Part shown: positions 1-4,767 of the stretch, one piece after another
Position numbering within the stretch: the stretch's first letter is position 1
Layout: each line of letters starts with the position of its first letter
Assembly: GCA_020859745.1 (NCBI GenBank)
Contig: JAJBVQ010000251.1
Location: 1 to 7,447 of the forward strand
Origin: Rikenellaceae bacterium
Lineage (GTDB): Bacteria; Bacteroidota; Bacteroidia; Bacteroidales; Rikenellaceae
Direction of reading: 5' to 3'
DNA: 7,447 nucleotides
Notes under the pieces: model-generated
Database searches by the model: none
Seen by the model: only the letters and a program-made list of their open reading frames with translations
Told to the model about the DNA's origin: nothing
Translations under genes and position numbers: made by a program

Positions 1-51
1 CCCCAATGCGGCTCGAAGCGCACGCTTCTCGCCGCCCACCCGAACACCCCG

Positions 52-891
52 TCAATGAATGATCCGCCGGATCGAATTGGCTTTCAGGATCGCCGCCCGC
101 AGCCCCTCCGCATCATCCCGCTCGATCATCCGCCGCATGATCTGCAACTGATGAATATGCTCCCGCAGCACATCCAGCACATTGTACTTATTCTTCAAAA
201 GGATCGGGATCCACATATCCCCCGAGCTCTTGGCCAGACGCACCGTGCTCTCGAAACCCCCGCCCGCCAGGTCGAAAATGGCCTCCTCCTCCCGCTCCTT
301 CTCCAAAACCGTCAAAGCCAGCGCGAACGACGTGATATGTGAAATATGGCTCACATACGCCGCGTGCAGGGCGTGTTCCTCCGGCTCCATGTAGATGACC
401 GGCAGGCCGATCCGCCGGTAAACATCCTCCACCACCCCGACCGCTTCCGGATCGCTCATCTCGCGCTGGCAGATCACCACCGAACGCCCCGCGAAAGCCC
501 CCTTGACCGCCGCCTCCGGCCCCGAATACTCCGTCCCCCACATCGGGTGCGTCGCCACGAACCGCCCCCGTTTCGCGTGCTGCGCGATCACCTCGCAAAG
601 CTCCTCCTTGGTAGAACCCATGTCCATCACGATCTGATGCTTCACCCGGTTCAGTATCTTCACCGACAGAAGCGGGATAGCATTCACCGGGATCGCCATC
701 GCAATGAGATCCGACGCGTCCACCGCCGCTTCCATCGGCAGCACCTCGTCCACCAGCCCCAGTTCCAACGCCTTGGCCGCATTGGCCGGGTTGTTGTCCA
801 CCCCGATCACCTTGTCCGCCAAACCTTTGTCCTTGAGGGCGAGGGCGAACGAGCCGCCGATCAACCCCAGTCCGATTACCGTTGCAATCAT
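52..891 (-). CDS. tyrA: Prephenate dehydrogenase (tyrosine biosynthesis)
   Basis: A cytoplasmic NAD(P)-dependent enzyme that oxidatively decarboxylates prephenate to 4-hydroxyphenylpyruvate, the committed step to tyrosine. The 279-residue product begins with a Rossmann fold: GLGLIG at residues 7-12 and an acidic residue, D32, after the second strand, which favours NAD+. Family motifs follow: DMGSTK at 90-95, HPMWG at 115-119 with the catalytic-type His115, SHISH at 181-185, and a C-terminal dimer/active-site segment with GFESTVRLA at 212-220. I chose the ATG at 891 because the Rossmann strand starts at once and an A-rich leader precedes it. The frame stays open to 978, but that extension is not family-like. 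There is no ACT or chorismate mutase domain. It is the last gene of the pheA-aminotransferase-tyrA series, 254 bases after the aminotransferase. Arogenate as an alternative substrate cannot be excluded. Confidence 0.93.
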   Translation of the reverse strand: MIATVIGLGLIGGSFALALKDKGLADKVIGVDNNPANAAKALELGLVDEVLPMEAAVDASDLIAMAIPVNAIPLLSVKILNRVKHQIVMDMGSTKEELCEVIAQHAKRGRFVATHPMWGTEYSGPEAAVKGAFAGRSVVICQREMSDPEAVGVVEDVYRRIGLPVIYMEPEEHALHAAYVSHISHITSFALALTVLEKEREEEAIFDLAGGGFESTVRLAKSSGDMWIPILLKNKYNVLDVLREHIHQLQIMRRMIERDDAEGLRAAILKANSIRRIIH

Positions 892-1017
892 TTTTTCTTT
901 GTAATATAAACCGCAGCCTCCCCGGAGCAAAGCCGGCATTGACAATTTCGAACATTCGGTCGGCCCCCGCCTTCCCATTCTGCCGAATAGCGCAAAACAA
1001 ACCTGCTACCCGCCTTC

Positions 1018-1096
1018 GCCCGATTTCGGGCTGCCGCCACGGGGGGAGGCCGCTTTGCGGCCTGGCGGCATGCCCGGCGACTCTTTACAGAGTCGC
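1018..1096 (-). repeat. Three consecutive hairpins between the aminotransferase and tyrA
   Basis: Three inverted repeats stand almost end to end in the 254-base gap. The first pairs GCCCG at 1018-1022 with 1027-1031. The second has outer arms 1033-1038 and 1064-1069 and an inner 7-bp stem 1047-1053/1057-1063 with a 3-base loop. The third is a perfect 8-bp stem, 1077-1084/1089-1096; on the minus-strand transcript its loop reads GUAA, a GNRA-type tetraloop. None is followed by a U-run in the minus direction, so they do not look like terminators. They may be repeat elements, or mRNA processing or stability structures in a polycistronic message; the sequence alone does not decide. I see no gene and no convincing promoter in the gap. 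Confidence 0.7.
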
Positions 1097-1145
1097 GCTA
1101 CTTGCTCATTGCTCCATTACTACCCCCGACCTATCAGAGACATGT

Positions 1146-2315
1146 CTATTTTATCAATCTCTCCAGCGCCCGTTGCAAAGTCGTCTCGTCCGCGCAGAGC
1201 GACACCCGCACATACTTGTCCCCCCCCGAGCCGAAAATCCACCCCGGCGTGATGAACACATGCTCCTCGTCCAGAATCCGGTCGATAAAACCGTAACAGT
1301 CCACCCCGCTCGCTAACACAGACTCCGGCAGCCGGCCCCACTCGAACAACCCCATCTGCCCCGGCCGCACCTTGCAGCCCAGCGTTTCGAGTATTTTCAC
1401 CGCCAGCGCTTCGCGCGAACGATAGATTCGATTCACCGACTCATACCAGTCGTCCCCCAGTCCCAGCGCCACCGCCGCCGCCCGCTGCATCGGGACGAAC
1501 ATCGCATTATTCAGGTTGCTCTTGCAGCGCAGCACCGCCGCCAGAATATCCGCCCGGCCCACCATCATGCCCACGCGCCAGCCCGCCATGTTCTGGCTCT
1601 TGCTCAGCGAGTTCAGCTCGATCGCCACCTCCCGCGCCCCCGGCACCGCCATCAGGCTCTGCGGAGCATCGTTGCGGATAAAGCTGTACGGGTTATCGTG
1701 CACCAGCAGGATATTGTGCCGCCGCGCAAAATCGACGAACCGTTCGAAAAGCCCCGGCGCCGGAGCCGTCCCCGTCGGCATATGCGGGTAATTCAGGAAC
1801 ATCATCTTCACCCCCGCCAGGTCGCTCTTCTCCAGCGCCTCGAAATCCGGCATCCAGCCGTTCTCCTCCGTCAGCAGATAGCTGTCCACAATCCCCCCCG
1901 CCAGTTTCACAGCCGCGGCATAAGCCGGGTAACCCGGATTCGGCACCAGCACTTTGTCCCCCCGATTGATAAAGGTCTGGCACAGGTATGCCAGCCCCTC
2001 TTTCGAGCCGTACAGGGTCAGTATCTCCGTTTCCGGGTCCAGCTCCACACCATAGCGCTCCCGGTACCAAGCCGCAATGGCATCGAGCAGCACCCGTTCG
2101 CCTTTGTAATTGGCATAGCCGTGTGTATGGGCGTCTTGCGCCCCTTTGTAAAGGGCTTCGACCACCGACGGATGCGGCGGCAGGTCGGGACTCCCGATCC
2201 CCAGGCTGATCACGTCGTGCCCGGCGCGGCGCATGGCATCCACCTGCGCCAGCTTTTTAGAGAAGTAGTATTCTTTGACCTCGCCAAGCCGGTCGGCGAT
2301 CTCGATCTGTGTCAT
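1146..2315 (-). CDS. Class I/II PLP-dependent aminotransferase, probably for aromatic amino acids
   Basis: A cytoplasmic fold-type I aminotransferase of 389 residues, a normal family length. Visible features in order: an N-terminal SLGIGSPD substrate-loop segment at 37-44, PNPGYPAY at 125-132, the PLP-pyridine Asp in HDNPY (D207, Y210), the Schiff-base lysine in SLSK (K239), the phosphate-binding arginine in GWR (R247), and the C-terminal substrate-carboxylate arginine in YVRVSL (R370). The usual NxxxNPTG motif reads NYPHMPTG (175-182), so the Asn that normally contacts the PLP ring hydroxyl is Met179. Its place between pheA and tyrA suggests transamination of phenylpyruvate, 4-hydroxyphenylpyruvate or prephenate. 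By sequence alone it could also be labelled an LL-diaminopimelate- or aspartate-type aminotransferase, so I leave the symbol blank. The start at 2315 has an AT-rich leader typical of this phylum. The gap from pheA is 154 bases. Confidence 0.9.
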   Translation of the reverse strand: MTQIEIADRLGEVKEYYFSKKLAQVDAMRRAGHDVISLGIGSPDLPPHPSVVEALYKGAQDAHTHGYANYKGERVLLDAIAAWYRERYGVELDPETEILTLYGSKEGLAYLCQTFINRGDKVLVPNPGYPAYAAAVKLAGGIVDSYLLTEENGWMPDFEALEKSDLAGVKMMFLNYPHMPTGTAPAPGLFERFVDFARRHNILLVHDNPYSFIRNDAPQSLMAVPGAREVAIELNSLSKSQNMAGWRVGMMVGRADILAAVLRCKSNLNNAMFVPMQRAAAVALGLGDDWYESVNRIYRSREALAVKILETLGCKVRPGQMGLFEWGRLPESVLASGVDCYGFIDRILDEEHVFITPGWIFGSGGDKYVRVSLCADETTLQRALERLIK

Positions 2316-2372
2316 GATATATTTCGTTTACGCTTATTTCTTAAATCATAGCCCGCATCCGGTTCCCTATTC

Positions 2373-2420
2373 GGGGCGCCGCCACCAGGCGAAGCGGCGA
2401 AGCCGCTTGGCGGCGGCCCC
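2373..2420 (-). repeat. Large GC-rich hairpin between pheA and the aminotransferase
   Basis: A long imperfect inverted repeat fills the middle of the 154-base gap. Outer arms 2373-2383 and 2409-2420 pair with a single bulged base. An inner 7-bp stem, 2392-2398 with 2402-2408, has the loop GAA. No U-run follows on the minus strand, so read-through into the aminotransferase is expected. Its central 37 bases (2378-2414) share the layout of the element at 1033-1069, with the inner stem inverted. Confidence 0.7.
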
Positions 2421-2469
2421 GCCATTATCATGGGAACTCAGCCATTCGCTTTCCGCCCCGCGCACCGCA

Positions 2470-3330
2470 CTAAATATGCATCCCCTTCGTATATTCCCCG
2501 TACACCGTCAGCGCATCGCTCACCGAGCTCATGTGCATCACCGCCTCGCGGTATTCCCACACGTCCTGGAACTCCATGTCCAGGTGAAACAGGTAGTGGA
2601 ACGGGTCGCTCGGCACCGGATACGACTGCAACTTGGTCATGTTGATATTGTACCGCTCCATGGTATTGAGCACGCTCACCAGCGAACCTTTGCGGTGCCC
2701 GACCCGGAAGAACATCGAAGCCTTGTTGATGTTGGCCCGGTTCTCGTCCTCCTTGCAGTCCCCGCTGCGGCGCAGCACCATGAACCGCGTATGGTTGTTC
2801 CGTATCGTGTTGATCTCCGGCGCGATGACTTTCAGTCCGAACAGCCGGGCCGGAAGTTCCCCCGCAATAGCCGCCGCGTGTCGCACTTTCTGTTCCGCCA
2901 CCTGCCGTGCCGAGAGGGCCGTGTCCTCAGTCTCCACCAGCCGCCAACCCTTGTCATCCAAGAAATCGGCGCATTGAAGCAATGCCATCGGGTGCGACCA
3001 CACCTCGCGTATCTCTTCCAGCTCGACATCCGGCAGCACCAACAGGTTTTGCTTGATCTGCAAATAGACCTCCCCGACGACCCTCAGCCTCCCGTCCTGC
3101 AGCAGCCCGTAGTTGGGCAGTATGCTCCCCGCGATCGAATTCTCGATGGCCATCAGCGCCGCATCCGCCGACCCCTCTTCCAAGGCTTTGACCACGCCCC
3201 GGAACGTGGCGCACGGCATGATGCCGATCCCGCCGCCGAAGAACCCTTCGGCGGCGATGTGGTGGAAACACCCTTCGTATCCCTGTATGGCGACTTTCAA
3301 TGGTTGCATCTTTATCGTATATCTGTTCAT
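2470..3330 (-). CDS. pheA: Prephenate dehydratase with ACT domain (phenylalanine biosynthesis)
   Basis: A cytoplasmic enzyme converting prephenate to phenylpyruvate with loss of water and CO2. The 286-residue product is a monofunctional dehydratase: no chorismate mutase domain precedes it. The catalytic part starts at VAIQGYEG (13-20) and carries IENS (62-65), SHPMALLQC (112-120) and the signature NHTRF (179-183), whose Thr181 belongs to the conserved TRF motif. A C-terminal ACT domain spans about 204-280, with GHRKGSL at 211-217. In typical enzymes the ACT effector site carries ESRP; here the matching place reads QSYP (235-238), so feedback by Phe may be altered. Two starts are possible: the ATG at 3330, after an A-rich leader, or Met8 at 3309, closer to where homologues begin. 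It is the first structural gene downstream of the attenuator at 3792-4040 and probably heads the pheA-aminotransferase-tyrA transcript. Confidence 0.94.
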   Translation of the reverse strand: MNRYTIKMQPLKVAIQGYEGCFHHIAAEGFFGGGIGIMPCATFRGVVKALEEGSADAALMAIENSIAGSILPNYGLLQDGRLRVVGEVYLQIKQNLLVLPDVELEEIREVWSHPMALLQCADFLDDKGWRLVETEDTALSARQVAEQKVRHAAAIAGELPARLFGLKVIAPEINTIRNNHTRFMVLRRSGDCKEDENRANINKASMFFRVGHRKGSLVSVLNTMERYNINMTKLQSYPVPSDPFHYLFHLDMEFQDVWEYREAVMHMSSVSDALTVYGEYTKGMHI

Positions 3331-3478
3331 TTATTTTGTATAGTACCGTTTTTGGTGACTGCGGCGGCGAGCATTGCGAGCCGCGCTGGCCGGCCTCCAC
3401 CCCGGGCGGAGGCCTGCAACTGCGCTGCGCTTGTTTTGGCTCCGCTGGCTCCGGCTGGGCACAGCATTGCCGTGGGCG

Positions 3479-3574
3479 CCGTTAGCTGACCATTCTTTGT
3501 CCGCGCGCTAACGGAAATCCTCCGAAAAGCCTCACGGCTTTTGCGGTGTTTTTCCTACGTTAGCAACGCGCGCG
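3479..3574. repeat. Nested inverted repeats built on three GTTAGC/GCTAAC copies
   Basis: CCGTTAGC at 3479-3486 is the exact reverse complement of 3507-3514. That second copy is also the reverse complement (GCTAACG, 3507-3513) of a third copy at 3558-3564. The second/third pair extends outward into CG-rich arms, 3501-3507 with about 3567-3574 after a two-base bulge, and inward over GGAAA/TTTCC. It encloses the hairpin at 3525-3541. The three arms allow two mutually exclusive folds. Confidence 0.65.
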
Positions 3575-3589
3575 GCTCTGTCTCCGCAA

Positions 3590-3685
3590 ACAGTACAGAA
3601 CTGCGCTCGCGCCGCGCGGGCGGTGCCTTCGGGCACTCCGAAATGGCAGCCTCCCTAACAGTACGGAACTGCCCTGCGCGGGCGG
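3590..3685. repeat. Pair of imperfect direct repeats starting ACAGTAC
   Basis: ACAGTACAGAACTGC at 3590-3604 recurs as ACAGTACGGAACTGC at 3658-3672, 68 bases later. Both continue to a shared end, GCGCGGGCGG, at 3614-3623 and 3676-3685. The first copy carries about 6 more bases in the middle (34 against 28 bases). A 5-bp hairpin with a TTCG loop lies between them (3623-3636). Confidence 0.7.
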
Positions 3686-3791
3686 CGTCCGTTTGATAAA
3701 GTAGCGCAAACCTTCACAAAAGCCCCAACGGGGTCCGCGGCGGGACGTGAGATGCTGCGCATCTCCGCACATATAAAATTAATGAACGATT

Positions 3792-3835
3792 AAAAAACAA
3801 AAGATCCGGCCCTTCTTACGGAAGGCCGGATCTTT
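3792..3835 (-). terminator. Rho-independent terminator (attenuator) before pheA
   Basis: Read on the minus strand, a perfect 12-bp GC-rich stem (3835-3824 with 3811-3800) is followed at once by a U-rich tail, TTGTTTTTT (3800-3792). The 12-base loop can pair further (UUC with GAA). In the other direction no T-run follows, so it works only for minus-strand transcripts. It lies 17 bases after the stop codon of the Phe/Tyr-rich leader ORF and 460 bases before pheA. That position and the competing antiterminator suggest a conditional attenuator. A plain terminator of the porin-transglycosylase transcript is the alternative, and it could serve as both. Confidence 0.88.
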
Positions 3836-3899
3836 GCGTATCGAAAATGTTGTTATCTGCAATTTTTCAGTAAAGGCAAAGAGAGATCGGACCCCTCCG
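3819..3899 (-). promoter_or_regulatory. Antiterminator: leader segment 2 pairs with terminator 5' arm
   Basis: Segment 2 (3899-3876 on the minus strand, codons 25-33 of the leader ORF) resembles the 3' arm of the terminator and is complementary to its 5' arm, segment 3 (3837-3819). Pairs seen by eye: TTTGC with GCAAA (or TCTTTGC with GCAAAGA), GATC with GATC, then GC-rich pairs up to CGGAG with CTTCCG, with a few bulges and wobbles. This fold uses up the terminator 5' arm and so excludes the terminator. A weaker segment 1/2 hairpin is also possible, between CCGCCCGT at codons 20-23 and the start of segment 2. Folding energies were not computed. Confidence 0.68.
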
Positions 3900-3972
3900 T
3901 AAAAAACGGGCGGCAATAATAAAAGGGCGAATAAAAACCCTCCGTTATGATATGTCCGAAATTCTTTTCCAT
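3853..3972 (-). CDS. Phe/Tyr-rich leader peptide of the pheA attenuator (39 aa)
   Basis: A small ORF, ATG at 3972 to TAA at 3853, 39 codons. Its residues 13-24 read FYSPFYYCRPFF: four Phe and three Tyr in twelve. A further Phe is residue 5, giving 5 Phe and 3 Tyr in all. Four of five Phe codons are TTT and all three Tyr codons TAT, while the neighbouring genes mostly use TTC and TAC in the passages I checked. It starts about 35 bases after the predicted transcription start, behind purine-rich GTAAGAG, and is followed by the terminator. In known Phe operons such as E. coli pheA, a Phe-rich leader peptide senses charged tRNA-Phe by ribosome stalling. By analogy this peptide would sense tRNA-Phe and tRNA-Tyr and needs no function of its own. 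The similarity is in layout and composition; I recognise no homologous peptide. Chance is the alternative, but the position argues against it. Confidence 0.8.
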   Translation of the reverse strand: MEKNFGHIITEGFYSPFYYCRPFFTEGSDLSLPLLKNCR

Positions 3973-4011
3973 CTCTTACCGTAAAGCGCCGTTCATAACA
4001 GAACGACCTTG

Positions 4012-4040
4012 CAAATATAGGCTTTTTTTCAAAGCCGCAA
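4012..4040 (-). promoter_or_regulatory. Bacteroidetes-type promoter of the pheA leader transcript
   Basis: On the minus strand, TATATTTG (4019-4012) matches the Bacteroidetes -7 consensus TAnnTTTG exactly. TTG (4040-4038) supplies the -33 element with an 18-base spacer. Transcription would start near 4005, about 33 bases before the leader ATG at 3972. The promoter begins only 6 bases after the transglycosylase stop codon, so the aromatic block has its own promoter rather than depending on the porin operon. Confidence 0.72.
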
Positions 4041-4046
4041 CATTTT

Positions 4047-4721
4047 TTAGATATAATTTTTGCAGTACCTCGAATACTGGGCCATCACCTTGTCCACGAA
4101 CTGGAGCGTTTCGGTGCCGTCGAAAGCGCCGCTGCGCACCGCCGCGTCGTCTTTCCACTCCGGCGTCCCCTTCAGCGAAACGAACTGGCTCAGCTGGCTC
4201 CACGAGTTGTGGTTCACCCCGTGCTTGACCGCCAGCCGGCGCGCGTCGAGGATATGCCCCATCCCGGCGTTGTAGCAGGCCAGCACGATACGGATCCTGT
4301 CCTCGTCGGAAGTCGTTTTGCCGAAACGCAGCGTTCCCTCGATCTTCTTGATGAGCTTGACCGCCGTGGCGATGTTCGTTTTCGGGTCACCGATCTTTTC
4401 GGCCGGCACGCCGAACTCGCGCGCCACGCTGTTCATCACCTGCATCAGGCCCTGCGCCCCCCGGTGCGAACGCGCATCGGGATTGAAGCGGGATTCCTGG
4501 TGGGCTATCGCCGCCAGCAGCCGCCAGTCCATCCCCTCCTCGTTGGCCACCTGGCGCATGATCGGGTCGTAAGGCGAGATCTGGCCCCGGCTGGCGATCT
4601 CCAGCTCCTCGGCCGTCGGCGCCACCGAAGCGAAAACGCTCGTGGTGTTCGTACAGCCGGTGAAAGTAAAGTCCGAAATCAACAGTAATGCAAAAACAGA
4701 AACAACTTTTTTAAGGTTCAT
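4047..4721 (-). CDS. Lipoprotein lytic transglycosylase (SLT domain)
   Basis: A peptidoglycan-cleaving enzyme of the Slt/MltF-like transglycosylase family, which cuts between MurNAc and GlcNAc to leave 1,6-anhydroMurNAc ends. The 224-residue product starts with a lipoprotein signal: MNLKK, a hydrophobic stretch at 5-20, and a lipobox FTGC with Cys23. The residues after the cysteine (TNTTS) lack the acidic export signal seen on many Bacteroidetes surface lipoproteins, so a periplasm-facing location is likely. The SLT domain covers about 50-180: catalytic Glu76 in HQESRFNP (74-81), GLMQ at 91-94, and CYNAGMG at 149-155. There is no N-terminal solute-binding domain like that of full MltF. I chose the ATG at 4721 over the in-frame ATG at 4754 because it gives a proper lipoprotein signal. 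It follows the porin gene by 46 bases and is probably co-transcribed with it. Confidence 0.9.
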   Translation of the reverse strand: MNLKKVVSVFALLLISDFTFTGCTNTTSVFASVAPTAEELEIASRGQISPYDPIMRQVANEEGMDWRLLAAIAHQESRFNPDARSHRGAQGLMQVMNSVAREFGVPAEKIGDPKTNIATAVKLIKKIEGTLRFGKTTSDEDRIRIVLACYNAGMGHILDARRLAVKHGVNHNSWSQLSQFVSLKGTPEWKDDAAVRSGAFDGTETLQFVDKVMAQYSRYCKNYI

Positions 4722-4767
4722 AAATCGCTTTTTGGTCGGGCGAGCGTTTCCCATGCCATGCGAGCCG

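Larger units (their letters stand above)
3361..3770. repeat. Hairpin-dense GC-rich intergenic repeat block upstream of pheA
   Basis: About 400 bases with no credible gene but many short inverted and direct repeats. I see these stems: 3392-3398/3408-3414 (7 bp); 3479-3486/3507-3514 (8 bp); 3525-3531/3535-3541 (7 bp, loop about TCAC); 3623-3627/3632-3636 (5 bp, TTCG loop); 3723-3726/3730-3733 (4 bp); and 3749-3755/3759-3765 (7 bp). GC content is clearly higher than in the AT-rich leader at 3771-4060. It lies inside the presumed 5' untranslated region of pheA, after the attenuator. It is probably a dispersed intergenic repeat or remnant of a small mobile repeat. I see no transposase and no clear target-site duplication. 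Confidence 0.65.

Noticed and set aside
15..28. Short inverted repeat GAAGCG/CGCTTC after tyrA as its terminator
   Set aside because: The loop is only 2-4 bases, no U-run follows, and the window ends before its context is visible.
55..909. Long plus-strand open frames opposite tyrA, and similar ones opposite the aminotransferase, pheA and porin
   Set aside because: They are antisense shadows of strongly supported minus-strand genes, with His/Arg/Pro-rich composition and no recognisable motifs.
889..978. Upstream extension of tyrA to an ATG at 978
   Set aside because: The added 29 residues lie before the Rossmann strand, look unlike the family, and the ATG at 891 has the typical A-rich leader.
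3525..3552. Hairpin followed by a T-run on the plus strand as a terminator
   Set aside because: No plus-strand gene precedes it, and it sits inside the nested repeat.
3560..3772. A 70-codon open frame on the minus strand over the repeat block
   Set aside because: It runs through hairpins and direct repeats, is Arg/Gly/Cys-rich in the way of random GC-rich frames, and shows no domain or leader.
3768..3800. Second promoter after the attenuator (TTG-N22-TATATGTG on the minus strand)
   Set aside because: The -7 box departs from TAnnTTTG and the spacer is long. If real it would bypass the attenuator, so RNA 5'-end mapping should look here, but I do not call it.
4020..4036. 6-bp hairpin just after the transglycosylase gene as its terminator
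   Set aside because: No U-run follows on the minus strand, and the stem overlaps the promoter spacer and -7 box. The strong terminator at 3792-3835 is a better end for that transcript.
4722..4754. Transglycosylase start at the ATG at 4754
   Set aside because: It would add a charged 11-residue extension before the lipoprotein signal; the ATG at 4721 gives a normal signal with the lipobox Cys at residue 23.
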